A stretch of 64,000 nucleotides of DNA from Afifella sp. IM 167 (lineage in GTDB: Bacteria > Pseudomonadota > Alphaproteobacteria > Rhizobiales > Afifellaceae): assembly GCF_020144925.1 (NCBI RefSeq), contig NZ_NSLC01000007.1, positions 62,001 to 126,000 of the forward strand. Reading direction: 5' to 3'. Within the stretch, counting starts at the first letter, position 1. Each line of letters opens with the position of its first letter. Both the position numbers and the translations under genes were made by a program. The notes under the pieces were generated by a model. It did no database searches and was not told where the DNA came from. It was given only the letters and a program-made list of their open reading frames with translations. Shown piece by piece: positions 33,440-41,971 of the stretch.

Positions 33440-34348
33440 TTATCCTTTCCCGCCGCGCGGCGGCGATTCGATCCCCGCCAGCTTTTCCAGGATGAGCAGC
33501 AGCGCCGTGCAATCGGCCTGCGCCAGATCCATCGCCGGGGCGAGGCCGAAGAGCTCGCGGGCGGCCGCGCCCAGGAAGAGCGGGACCTTGAGGTCGTGGC
33601 CGAGCGCCAGACCGAGCGAGATGTCCTTCTCGCCGAGGACGAGCGGAAAGTCCGGCGTGATATCGCCGGCGAGGACCTTCCTGGGATAATTGACGTTGAT
33701 CTGGCCGCGCCCGGCGACGGTGTTCTGCAGCACCTCGACGGCCATCTTCTCGTCGATGCCGGCCTTGCCCGCCAAAGCGAGCGTCTCGGCGGTCAGCGCC
33801 ATGGTGACCATCGACATGTAGTTGTTGGCGACCTTCATGCGGATGCCGCTGCCGAGGGGTCCCATATGCAGGGCCTTGTCGGAGAAGGCCTCGAAGACCG
33901 GCGTCGCCTCGGCGAAGTCGCTCGCCTCGCCGCCGGCCATGACGAGGAGCGTGCCCCTTGCGGCGTCGGCGGGGGTGCGCCCGACCGGCGCGTCCATCAT
34001 GCGGATGCCGGCCTCAGAAAGCGCCGCGGCGACCGCCAGGCTGGTGGTGGGCGAGATCGTGCTCATCTCAATAAGGAGCGCGCCTTTCGGAAGGCTTTCG
34101 CGCAGCCCGCCCGGACCGAGCGCCGCCGTCTCGACATGCGCGTCGCGCGGCAGGATCGTGAGGGCGATCGAGGCGCCCGCGCAGGCGTCGGCGATGCTGG
34201 AGGCGGCCGTGCCGCCCGCTTCTTCCAGCGCGCGCGTCTTGGCCGGGTCGATATCGTAGCCGCGCACGGTAAAGCCCGCCTGCGCCAGTCGGGCCGCCAT
34301 CGGCCCTCCCATGGTGCCGAGCCCGATGAAGGCGAGAGCCGCGCTCAT
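33440..34348 (-). CDS. 3-hydroxyisobutyrate dehydrogenase-family NAD(P) oxidoreductase
   Basis: This 302-residue beta-hydroxyacid dehydrogenase has the dinucleotide motif IGLGTMGGPMA (8-18). The substrate motif is APVGRTPADAARGTL, near 120. The catalytic lysine lies in GSGIRMKVANNYMS, near 168-181. The family oxidises 3-hydroxyacids such as 3-hydroxyisobutyrate, tartronate semialdehyde or 6-phosphogluconate. It overlaps the VOC gene by 4 bases and lies in the TRAP/E1 operon. It probably oxidises a hydroxy acid derived from the imported compound. Confidence 0.93.
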   Translation of the reverse strand: MSAALAFIGLGTMGGPMAARLAQAGFTVRGYDIDPAKTRALEEAGGTAASSIADACAGASIALTILPRDAHVETAALGPGGLRESLPKGALLIEMSTISPTTSLAVAAALSEAGIRMMDAPVGRTPADAARGTLLVMAGGEASDFAEATPVFEAFSDKALHMGPLGSGIRMKVANNYMSMVTMALTAETLALAGKAGIDEKMAVEVLQNTVAGRGQINVNYPRKVLAGDITPDFPLVLGEKDISLGLALGHDLKVPLFLGAAARELFGLAPAMDLAQADCTALLLILEKLAGIESPPRGGKG

Positions 34349-34803
34349 GAGGAAGCCTCCGCCGGAAATTCGATGAACTCCGTCACGGCGCCTTCGGGTT
34401 CGCGCAGATAGAAGGCCTTGGTGCGCCCGCCGCGCATGACCTTGGGTGGCGAGATGGCCGGATAGCCCGCCTCCTGGGTGCGGGCGTAGACGGCATCCAC
34501 ATCCTCGACCTCGAAGGCGAGATGGGTGTAGCCGAAGTCGCACTGCCGGCGCGGATCCTTGGCGCCGTGCGGCCGGTAGTACTTGAAGAGCTCGATGCGA
34601 TGTGCGCCGAGGCGCAGGAGCGCCCAGCGGATCATCGCCCCGGCCTCGCCCACCACCTCGCCGAGCTCCGGCTCCTGGCGATGGTCGATCTCGCCCTCCA
34701 GCTCGAAGCCCACGAACTTGACAAAGAAGTCCCGGGCGCGCTCGAAGTCGGTGACGCAGAGCGCGGTGTGGTGAACGCCCTTCACGGTTGCGGCGATGCT
34801 CAT
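34345..34803 (-). CDS. VOC superfamily protein (glyoxalase/dioxygenase-like)
   Basis: This 152-residue protein has two VOC modules: VHHTALCVTDFERARDFFV at the start and FGYTHLAFEVEDVDAVYAR in the second half. Metal ligands are probably H11 or H12, the His of YTHLAF, and a C-terminal Glu in AVTEFIEF. The family includes methylmalonyl-CoA epimerase, glyoxalase I and fosfomycin-resistance enzymes. Its Shine-Dalgarno sequence GAGGAGG lies at the end of a 17-bp tandem repeat. The stop overlaps the downstream dehydrogenase start. Confidence 0.88.
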   Translation of the reverse strand: MSIAATVKGVHHTALCVTDFERARDFFVKFVGFELEGEIDHRQEPELGEVVGEAGAMIRWALLRLGAHRIELFKYYRPHGAKDPRRQCDFGYTHLAFEVEDVDAVYARTQEAGYPAISPPKVMRGGRTKAFYLREPEGAVTEFIEFPAEASS

Positions 34804-34811
34804 CGCGCTTT

Positions 34812-34862
34812 CCTCCTCATGCCGCCCGCCTCCTCATGCCGCCCGCCTCCTCATGCCGCCCG
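34812..34862 (-). repeat. Three perfect 17-bp tandem repeats at the E1/VOC junction
   Basis: The unit CGGGCGGCATGAGGAGG (minus strand) occurs three times without change at 34862-34846, 34845-34829 and 34828-34812. The first copy contains the last codons and stop of the E1 gene. The last supplies the Shine-Dalgarno sequence of the VOC gene. Each unit carries GAGGAGG, so copy-number change would alter spacing but not the E1 protein. Confidence 0.9.
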
Positions 34863-37079
34863 ACGTCGGTCGATCATGGCGCGCAGTCCCTTTTCGACGT
34901 CCTGCGGCCGGGCGAAGGCGGCGGCCTCCAGGACCTTGGAAACGACGGCCGAGGATTCGGTGCCGGTGACGTGGACGATCTCGTGATCGAGCCAGTCGAA
35001 GAGGCGGGTCTGGGCGTCGCTGACGATGCGCGAGCCGATCGAGGTGCCGCGCGTCGTGCGTTCGGCGATCATCAGCGCGTTGGTGCGCTGCACGCTCGTC
35101 TCGACGGTCTCCCAGTCGAGGCCGAGCGGGTCGAGCGTGCGCAGGTCGATGACTTCGGCGTCGAGCCCGGTCCGTTCGGCGACCTCGCAGCAGGTGTCGA
35201 CCATCGGCCCGTAGCTGAGGATCGTCGCCGCCCTGCCCTCGCGCGCGATCCGCGCCTTGCCGAAGGGGACGATGTAGTTCCAGTCGTCCTTGTGCACGAA
35301 GCCGCGCTTCTGGAAGAGCTCATTGTATTCCAGGACGAGCACGGGGTCGTCGCAGGCCACGGCGGCGTTGAGAAGGCCGATATAATCGTGCGGCGTAGTG
35401 GCGGCGACGATGCGCCAGCCCGGATAGAGGGCGAAGAGGCCGGCCGCATCCATCGAGTGCTGCGAGCCGTAGCCCGTGCCCTGCGAGACGCGGCTCCTGA
35501 CCACCACCGGTACCGGGAAATCCCCGCCGAACATGTGGCGCACCTTGCCGATCTGGTTGAACAGCTGATCGGCGGCGACGAGCGCGAAATCGGGATACAT
35601 GATCTCGATGACGGGCCGCATGCCGTTGAGCGCCGCGCCGAGGGCAAGACCGGTAAAGCCGTTCTCGCAGATCGGGGTGCCGATGAGGCGCTCGGGAAAG
35701 CGTTCGCCGATGCCGCGCGTGGCGCCAGCCGTGCCGCCGCGCAGGCGATGCACGTCCTCGCCGAAGATGGCGAGCCCGTCGAACTTTTCCATGTTGCGCA
35801 GCATGGCCGCCGAGATGACGTCGATGAACTTCACCTCGCTCCGGTCCTCCGGCGCAATCTCGCCTTCCTCCAGACGGGGCAGCCCATCGAGCTCTGAAAG
35901 GTCGCCCCGGATGCCCTCCTCCACCGCTTCCGGATCCGGCCAGAGCGAGGGCTGCAAACGGCGGGTCTTCTTGTCCGAATAGTTCTCGATCAGCCGGGCA
36001 AGAACGCCGTCGATCACACCGTCGACCCGCTCCTTGAGGGCGGCGATGCCCTTTTCGTCGATCACCCCGAGCCGCTCCAGCTGGGCCGGATAGGTCACCA
36101 GCGGGTCACGGGCGCTCCACTCTTCCTCCTCGTCCTTGTTGCGGTAGCCGAAAGCACTGCCCTTGAGCGCCCCCGACTGGTGGAGATAGCGGTAGGTGCG
36201 CGCCTCCAGCACCACGGGACCGGATCTGTCGGCGATGATCTGCTTGGCGGTCTGCATCGCCCGCCGCGCCGCGATGACGTCCATCCCGTCGAAGGTGATG
36301 GAGGGGATGCCGAGGCCGAGGCCGCGCGCGCTCAGCCGCGTCTCGCGCGTCTGTTCGCTGACATGGGTGGAAACGGCGTAGAGGTTGTTCTCGATGAAGA
36401 AGACGGTCGGCGTGTCGTAGAGCGCGGCGAGGTTCATCGCCTCGTAGCTGGTGCCGTTCTGCGTCGCCCCGTCGCCAAAGAAGGCGACGGAAACCGCGTC
36501 GCGGCCGGCCATGCGATCGGCGAAGGCATAGCCCACGGCATGGGGCGGGTTGCCGCCGACGATGGCGTTGGAGCCGAGCACCCCCGCCTCCTGCCAGCGC
36601 AGATGCATGGAGCCGCCGCGACCGCCGCAGAAGCCGGCGGAAAGACCCAGGATCTCGGCATAGGTGCGGAAGACCACGTCCTCCAGCCCCTGGGGGAAGC
36701 CCTGCTCCAGCGGCGAGTAGCCCTCCATCCTGGAATGGTTGAGCGTCTTCGCCAGGAACTGGTGATGCATACGGTGGGTGCCGTTGATCTTGTCGAGCGA
36801 ATCCAGCGCGGACATCGCTCCCACCGCCGCGCCCTCCTGGCCGATGCTCGCATGGGCGGGACCGTGCAGGATCCCTTCGGCGCTGAGCTCCAGAAGGCGC
36901 TCCTCGAAGGTGCGGATCAGGGCAAGCTGCTCCAGCATCACGACGAGCTCGGTCCGATCCACAGCGAGCACGTCCTCGTCGGCGACCGTCAGCGCCCACC
37001 ACGGCGTGTCGAGTTCGAGGCGCTCCAGCCCCGGATAGGTCTTGGCGCCCCGCTCCTTGGTGCCGTTCTTTTTGTTCAT
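34851..37079 (-). CDS. Fused thiamine-diphosphate dehydrogenase E1 alpha/beta
   Basis: This 742-residue single chain joins the two subunits of a 2-oxoacid (pyruvate, branched-chain or acetoin type) dehydrogenase E1. The alpha part (about 45-370) holds the ThDP motif GDG (202-204) through ENN (230-232). The beta part (about 415-740) begins VKFIDVISAAMLRNM, has the IFGEDV glutamate (E441) and contains MYPDF and RSRVSQGTGYGSQHS. A charged linker (about 370-415) connects them. No E2 lipoyl transferase or E3 gene is nearby. It overlaps the SDR gene by 4 bases. The substrate is probably an oxo acid or acetoin-like product of the imported compound. Confidence 0.93.
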   Translation of the reverse strand: MNKKNGTKERGAKTYPGLERLELDTPWWALTVADEDVLAVDRTELVVMLEQLALIRTFEERLLELSAEGILHGPAHASIGQEGAAVGAMSALDSLDKINGTHRMHHQFLAKTLNHSRMEGYSPLEQGFPQGLEDVVFRTYAEILGLSAGFCGGRGGSMHLRWQEAGVLGSNAIVGGNPPHAVGYAFADRMAGRDAVSVAFFGDGATQNGTSYEAMNLAALYDTPTVFFIENNLYAVSTHVSEQTRETRLSARGLGLGIPSITFDGMDVIAARRAMQTAKQIIADRSGPVVLEARTYRYLHQSGALKGSAFGYRNKDEEEEWSARDPLVTYPAQLERLGVIDEKGIAALKERVDGVIDGVLARLIENYSDKKTRRLQPSLWPDPEAVEEGIRGDLSELDGLPRLEEGEIAPEDRSEVKFIDVISAAMLRNMEKFDGLAIFGEDVHRLRGGTAGATRGIGERFPERLIGTPICENGFTGLALGAALNGMRPVIEIMYPDFALVAADQLFNQIGKVRHMFGGDFPVPVVVRSRVSQGTGYGSQHSMDAAGLFALYPGWRIVAATTPHDYIGLLNAAVACDDPVLVLEYNELFQKRGFVHKDDWNYIVPFGKARIAREGRAATILSYGPMVDTCCEVAERTGLDAEVIDLRTLDPLGLDWETVETSVQRTNALMIAERTTRGTSIGSRIVSDAQTRLFDWLDHEIVHVTGTESSAVVSKVLEAAAFARPQDVEKGLRAMIDRRRAA

Positions 37080-37846
37080 CGGGCGGTCAATCCTCCATCG
37101 AGGTACAGGGTCTGTCCGGTCATGAATGCCGAGGCGTCGGAGGCGAGGTAGATCGCCAGGCCGTGAATGTCGGAGAGTTCGCCATTGCGGCCGACGCAGG
37201 TGCGCGCCGCCATCTGGGCGACCAGCTCGGCGTTGTCGTAAAGGCCGCGCGTCAGCTCCGTCGGGAAGAGGCCCGGGGCGATGGCGTTGCAGGTGATGCC
37301 CTGCCCCGACCAGGCCTCGGCCATCGCCCGGGTGAGCTGGACGACGCCGCCCTTGGAGGCGCCGTAGGGAACGCTGTCGGCGAAGGCGCGCTTGGACTGC
37401 AGCGAGGCGATGTTGACGACGCGGCCCCGGCCCTTCCGCGCCATCGCCGGCACGAGGGCCTGGGCGAGGAAGAAGGGCACGGCGAGATTGAGGTCGAGCG
37501 TGGCGGCCCAGCTCTCCCGCGTCACCTCGCCGGCCTTCTGGCGAAGATTGGTGCCGGCCGCGTTGACCAGGATGTCCGGCTCGACGCCGCGCTCGCGCAG
37601 GGTCCCGGCGAGCTCTTCCACGCCGTCCGGCGCGGAAAGATCGGCCGCAAGGGCATGCGCCTCGCCCCCGCCATCGGCGATGGCGGCGCAGATCTCCTCA
37701 AGGCGCTCGGCGCGGCGCGCGACCAGGGTGACGGCGGCTCCGGCGGAGGCCAGCGCGCGCGCCATCTCCGCCCCGAGCCCGGCGCTTCCGCCCGTCACCA
37801 GCGCGTGACGGCCCGAGAGGGAAAACAGAGAGGCAAGAGCGGTCAT
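37076..37846 (-). CDS. SDR family oxidoreductase
   Basis: This 256-residue short-chain dehydrogenase has TGGSAGLG (about 18-25), NAAGTN, ASLQSKRAFADSVPYGASKG (active-site Ser, Tyr and Lys) and the C-terminal family stretch LYLDGGLTAR. It resembles gluconate 5-dehydrogenase/FabG-like enzymes. The start ATG 37846 overlaps the dctM stop and the stop overlaps the E1 start, each by 4 bases, so expression is coupled. It is likely to oxidise or reduce a hydroxy/oxo group of the TRAP substrate. Confidence 0.93.
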   Translation of the reverse strand: MTALASLFSLSGRHALVTGGSAGLGAEMARALASAGAAVTLVARRAERLEEICAAIADGGGEAHALAADLSAPDGVEELAGTLRERGVEPDILVNAAGTNLRQKAGEVTRESWAATLDLNLAVPFFLAQALVPAMARKGRGRVVNIASLQSKRAFADSVPYGASKGGVVQLTRAMAEAWSGQGITCNAIAPGLFPTELTRGLYDNAELVAQMAARTCVGRNGELSDIHGLAIYLASDASAFMTGQTLYLDGGLTAR

Positions 37847-39150
37847 GGCATCCACCACAGCGACAGGGCCGGCACGAAGGCGATGAGGAGCACGACGAGA
37901 AGGATCGACACCACGTAGGGCACCGATCGCGCCGCGACCGAGAGTATCGGGTCGCCCGTGACGGAGGTGATGACGAAGAGATTGAGCCCGAGAGGCGGCG
38001 TGATGAAGCCGACGCCGAGCGAGGTAATCATGAAGATGCAGAACTGGATGTCGTTCATGCCGATCTCCTGCGCCAGCGGGAACATGATCGGCGCCAGGAT
38101 GACGATGTTCGGCGTCGCCTCCATGATGCAGCCCGCGACCAGGAAGACGGCCAGCATCAGCAGCGTGATGAGGGTCGGGTCGTCGGTAAGCGAACGGATG
38201 AGGCCGGCAAATCCCTGCGGCACCTGCACGAGCGTCAGCGCCTGGGCGAGCGGCAGGGCGACGGCGATGATCGGCACGATGATGCCGTTCACCTTGGCCG
38301 AGCTCCACAGCATGTCGGGAATGTCGGCGAAGGTGAGCGTGCCCTGGGCGAAGCCGATGATGAGCGTGACGGCCACGGCGGCGGCGGCGGCCTCGGTCGG
38401 CGTGAAGACGCCGGAATAGATGCCGCCGAGGATGATGAAGGGGATCGCCAGCGCGTATTTGCCGTCCCACATCGCATGGCGCCAGCGCGTGAAGGAGAAC
38501 TTCGCGCCGCTATCCTCGTAGCCGTGGACCCGGTTCAGCACGATGTTGGTGAACATGATCGCCAGAAGCACGAGGATGCCCGGCACGATCGCGGCGACGA
38601 AGAGGCTAGCGGCGGAAATGCCGAGGATCATGCCGATGATGATGTAGGCGATGGAGGGCGGGATGAGGATGCCGGTGCAGGCGCCCGCTGCGACCAGCGC
38701 CGAAGCGTAGCTTGGCGGATAGCCCTTCTCGACGAGCCGGCCATAGGTCATGCGCCCGACCGCGGCGCAGCCGGCGGCGTCGGAGCCGGAGATGGAAGAG
38801 AAGAAACCACAGCCGAGCACGGTCGAGGTGCCCATGCCGGAGCGCAGCGAGCCGGCCGTCGCTTCCGCCACATCCAGCAGCTTCTTCGACAGGCCGGTGC
38901 GCACCAGAGCATCGCCCGTCAGGAGATATAGCGGGATGGCGATGAGCGCGTAATGGTTGACGCCGCCGAAGAGGCTCTCGCCGAGAAGGGAGAGCGGCAG
39001 AACGTCGGTCAGCCACAGCATCAGCAGCGCCGTCAGGCCGAGCGAGATCCACACCGGCACGGCGAGGACGAAGAGCACGCCGAGCATGACCAGGGAGAGC
39101 GTGACCTCCCAGCCGATCTCAAGCGCCGCATCCATGGGCTGATAGAGCAT
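37843..39150 (-). CDS. TRAP transporter large permease (DctM)
   Basis: This 435-residue protein has about 12 membrane segments. It contains YALIAIPLYLLTGDALVRTG, SSISGSDAAGCAAVG, GACTGILIPPSIAYIIIG and FITPPLGLNLFV, all DctM landmarks. The start ATG 39150 has AGGTCA upstream. The small subunit gene ends 17 bases before. Its receptor, DctP, is encoded 5 kb downstream at the end of the same operon. Confidence 0.94.
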   Translation of the reverse strand: MLYQPMDAALEIGWEVTLSLVMLGVLFVLAVPVWISLGLTALLMLWLTDVLPLSLLGESLFGGVNHYALIAIPLYLLTGDALVRTGLSKKLLDVAEATAGSLRSGMGTSTVLGCGFFSSISGSDAAGCAAVGRMTYGRLVEKGYPPSYASALVAAGACTGILIPPSIAYIIIGMILGISAASLFVAAIVPGILVLLAIMFTNIVLNRVHGYEDSGAKFSFTRWRHAMWDGKYALAIPFIILGGIYSGVFTPTEAAAAAVAVTLIIGFAQGTLTFADIPDMLWSSAKVNGIIVPIIAVALPLAQALTLVQVPQGFAGLIRSLTDDPTLITLLMLAVFLVAGCIMEATPNIVILAPIMFPLAQEIGMNDIQFCIFMITSLGVGFITPPLGLNLFVITSVTGDPILSVAARSVPYVVSILLVVLLIAFVPALSLWWMP

Positions 39151-39167
39151 TCGGTGACCTCTCGCGC

Positions 39168-39680
39168 TCAGTCGAAGAGCTTTTCGCCCTCTTCGGGCCT
39201 GCGCCCATGTCTGAAATTGCCGAGGTCGTCCCACAGCACCATGAGGGCGCGGATGACCACCAGCGTGAAACCGAGCGGCACTGCGACCAGGAACCATGCC
39301 CGCGACAGGCGCAGGCCCTCCGTCACCGAGCCGAAGCGCAGAGACGTCATGATGGGATCGAGCGACCAGTAGACCGCAAAGACGGCGAAGACGATCACCG
39401 CCACGTTGCCGAAGGCGGAAAGGAGCGCGGCGGGACGGGGCGGAAGCAGGTTGGCGAGGATGTCGAAGCGGATATGGGCGCGGTTGCGAATGCCGACCGC
39501 GGCGCTGATCCAGACGAGATAGATGAAGGCGAAGCGCGCCGCCTCCTCGCCCCAGAGCGAGGAATAGTCGAACACGAAGCGCCGCAACACCTCGATGACG
39601 ATCACCAGGGTGATGAAGGCATAGAGCCAAAGCATCGCCCAGCGTTCGGCGCTGTCGTTCAGGCGGGCCAGAATTCTCAT
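39168..39680 (-). CDS. TRAP transporter small permease (DctQ)
   Basis: This 170-residue protein has four membrane helices. It has the DctQ-type stretch WGEEAARFAFIYLVWISAAV and, after it, VGIRNRAHIRFDIL. ATG 39680 is the first gene start of the minus-strand operon. A longer open frame to 39770 has no Shine-Dalgarno sequence and an implausible leader. A promoter and an IclR-like dyad lie 130-160 bases upstream. Confidence 0.92.
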   Translation of the reverse strand: MRILARLNDSAERWAMLWLYAFITLVIVIEVLRRFVFDYSSLWGEEAARFAFIYLVWISAAVGIRNRAHIRFDILANLLPPRPAALLSAFGNVAVIVFAVFAVYWSLDPIMTSLRFGSVTEGLRLSRAWFLVAVPLGFTLVVIRALMVLWDDLGNFRHGRRPEEGEKLFD

Positions 39681-39810
39681 GTGGCCGCCGCCGGATTCCG
39701 GCGAACGGCCGATGCCTGAGCATCGCATCTGCGCATGGCCATCCTCCCTCGGCGCTGCGCTGGCTTCCAAAGTCTCTTGGCCCCCATTGGGGCCTTATCA
39801 TTATTTGATT

Positions 39811-39839
39811 ATTTTCATCTCGGAAAATGATGACGTCAA
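39811..39839 (-). promoter_or_regulatory. Promoter and IclR-type dyad for the TRAP/E1 operon
   Basis: On the minus strand TTGACG (39839-39834) and GAAAAT (39816-39811, 4 of 6) are 17 bases apart. The dyad ATTTTC-N6-GAAAAT (39811-39828) covers the -10 and spacer. IclR-family operators often have TTTC/GAAA half sites, and an IclR gene ends 75 bases away. A small GGCCCC/GGGGCC stem (39779-39794) follows in the early leader. Confidence 0.5.
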
Positions 39840-39915
39840 GCAGGATTCGGATGAATCGACACAAAGCGCACGAGCGCGCGCCGTCTCCTTCGACATCAGA
39901 ATTGCGTGGAAAGCC

Positions 39916-40716
39916 CTAGAACTCGTAGCTTTGCGCAAGGCGCGCAGCCGCCTCCTGCATGAGCGGAAGATGGCTCTTCAGCTCGTCCAGGGTGACCCTG
40001 GCGCTCGGGGCCGCGATCCCCAGGGCGAGGACGGCGGACGGCGATTCGACCTCGATCGGCACCGCCACGCCGAGCACGCCCTTGAAGCACTCCTCGTTGT
40101 CGAAGGCGACGCGCTCGCGCGCAATCCGGTCGAGTTCCTCAAGCAGCGGATCGAGATCGCAGATGGTACGGGGAGTATGGCGCTCCAGGGGCATCGCCCG
40201 CAGGAGCCTCTCGCGCTGGTGGCCCGGCAAACGGCTCAGCAAGAGCTTGCCGATCGCCGAACAATAGACCGGAACCTGGCTGCCCGCCTCAAGCCGCAGG
40301 GCGAGCGGCCAGGAGGCCTCGACCCGGTCCAGATAGACGACGCGGCCGCTATTGATCATGCCGACGTTACAGGTCTCGCGTGTGGCGGCGGCGAGTTGCT
40401 GCAGCACTTCGCGGCGCGCGCCGCGCTGGGCCGCTCCGCGCATCGTCGCCATGGCGAGCCCCGTCAGCCGCTCGCCCTCGATCAGCCGCCCGGTCCCGAC
40501 CTCGCGCTGCAGGAGCCCGAGCTTGATGAGGTTGCTGACGATGCGATTGGCGCTCGGCCGAGGGATATTGAGCGATTCGGCAATTTCCGCGACGCCGAGC
40601 GAGCGGTCCGGATCCGCCGTCGCCAGACTCAGCACATCGAACACCTTGGCCAGCGGCCCGTTCGGGGGATTGCGGTCGGGCGCCTTCTGCCCTGCCCCGG
40701 AATTCTTCGTTCTCAT
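39916..40716 (-). CDS. IclR family transcriptional regulator
   Basis: This protein of about 266 residues has an N-terminal winged helix (about 18-80; LGVAEIAESLNIPRPSANRIVSNLIKLGLL) read as separate motifs LGVAEIAESLNI and RPSANRIV. A C-terminal GAF-like effector domain (about 95-265) contains the family stretch YCSAIGKLLLSRLP. ATG 40716 is preferred over an upstream in-frame GTG-type extension. It lies upstream of, and in the same direction as, the TRAP/E1 operon, which it probably represses until the inducer acid is present. Confidence 0.91.
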   Translation of the reverse strand: MRTKNSGAGQKAPDRNPPNGPLAKVFDVLSLATADPDRSLGVAEIAESLNIPRPSANRIVSNLIKLGLLQREVGTGRLIEGERLTGLAMATMRGAAQRGARREVLQQLAAATRETCNVGMINSGRVVYLDRVEASWPLALRLEAGSQVPVYCSAIGKLLLSRLPGHQRERLLRAMPLERHTPRTICDLDPLLEELDRIARERVAFDNEECFKGVLGVAVPIEVESPSAVLALGIAAPSARVTLDELKSHLPLMQEAAARLAQSYEF

Positions 40717-40871
40717 CGCCTCGCCTTCGTGGGCGCTTCCGCGAGTCGCCCGGCAGCCCACCTCTCAGCGCCAGCCCCCGCGCCCTGCGCGCTCCGGCAT
40801 GTATGCCCGTCACATATGCGCGAGCGGCTATAGAAAGGTGCCCGCAAGGTCAACAAGAAGTGGTCCGACGG

Positions 40872-40940
40872 AAGCGGCCCCTCGCCGCTTAAGAAGCAAG
40901 GAACGGGCCAGAGCGCCGGTGCCAGCCTGCCATCACCGGC
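40872..40940 (-). terminator. Two stem-loops downstream of the GntR gene
   Basis: GCCGGTG/CACCGGC (40915-40921 with 40934-40940, loop 12) begins 18 bases after the GntR stop. AAGCGGC/GCCGCTT (40872-40878 with 40884-40890, loop 5) follows. Neither has a U-tract, so intrinsic termination is uncertain; they may mark the operon's 3' end. Confidence 0.4.
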
Positions 40941-40957
40941 AGAGGTCTTCGCAGCGA

Positions 40958-41971
40958 TCAGGCCCGCGAGACGCTGAGATAGTTCGGCATCTTCAGGTCG
41001 GCCACCCGGGCGGCGATCTCGAACCGCTGCAGCCAGCGCCCCTGGGCGACCTTCAAATGGTCGACCAGATACTGGGCGGCCTTTTCCGGTTGCCCTTCGA
41101 GGAGGCATTGGAGGATGTGCAGGTGCTCTTTCAGCGCGTCCTCGATCAGCTCCATCGGGATCGCCAGAAGCGGGTCGGTGAGATATCGGGTCGGGACGAA
41201 GAGGAGCTGCGTGCGCTCCAGCGCCGCGAGAATCTCGAGGTTCGGGCAGAAGGAGAGAAGCGTGCTGTGAAGATGGACCTCGACGCGGTCGAACTCGGCA
41301 CTGGCGATCGGTGAACGGCTCAAGACGTTGACCGTCTGCTCGCGCGCACGTTCGACCTCCCCGGCCGGCATCAGGGGGTAGGCCTGCAGCAAAGCCTGCG
41401 GCTCGAGGATCCAGCGCAGCTCGTAGAGATGGCCGATGCGCTCGGGCGTCACCTTGTGGGCGTGCCAGTGGCCGGCCCGGTCCTTTACGACGAGGCCGAC
41501 GCCGTTCATGCGCGCCAGGACATCGCGCGTCACCGTGCGGCTGACACCGAAATGCTCGCCAAGCGTCTGCTCGTTGATCTGCACCGAGCCGAAGAGGACG
41601 CGCATGGCGATCTCCTTCTCCAGCTCGGTGTACATGTGCTCCCATTGGCGCGTCGTATCGAGGCGCAGGCTGTCGAGCACAGCCAGTTCGCCGGGGCGCG
41701 GCGAGGCAATCGCACTGACGATCGTGTAGCCCTGGCCGCCATCGATCTCCATGAGGAGGCCGTCATTGCGCAGGTCGATCAGCGCCGCGCGCGCAGGCGA
41801 GCGGCTGACGGAAAAAGCCTTGGCGACCTGCGTCTCCATCACCCGCTCGCCGCCCTTGATGCGGCCGTTCTCGATCATCGTCTTCAGCAGCGTGTAGATC
41901 CGCTGGCTGAGCGACCGGCCACGGGCTTGCCCCCGGTGAGCTGGCGTTTTTTCGGTCATGGGGCTGATCAT
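40958..41971 (-). CDS. GntR-type regulator with two winged-helix domains and FCD domain
   Basis: This 337-residue protein has a GntR winged helix at about 21-85 (VMETQVAKAFSVSRSPARAA). A second winged-helix-like unit follows at about 113-173 (LGEHFGVSRTVTRDVLARM), then an FCD ligand domain (about 178-320). Ordinary FCD regulators have one winged helix, so the duplication is notable. ATG 41971 overlaps the dctM stop by 4 bases (ATGA); MTEK at 41959 is an alternative. Being the last gene of the TRAP/FAH/SDR operon, it is probably autoregulated with it. Confidence 0.88.
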   Translation of the reverse strand: MISPMTEKTPAHRGQARGRSLSQRIYTLLKTMIENGRIKGGERVMETQVAKAFSVSRSPARAALIDLRNDGLLMEIDGGQGYTIVSAIASPRPGELAVLDSLRLDTTRQWEHMYTELEKEIAMRVLFGSVQINEQTLGEHFGVSRTVTRDVLARMNGVGLVVKDRAGHWHAHKVTPERIGHLYELRWILEPQALLQAYPLMPAGEVERAREQTVNVLSRSPIASAEFDRVEVHLHSTLLSFCPNLEILAALERTQLLFVPTRYLTDPLLAIPMELIEDALKEHLHILQCLLEGQPEKAAQYLVDHLKVAQGRWLQRFEIAARVADLKMPNYLSVSRA

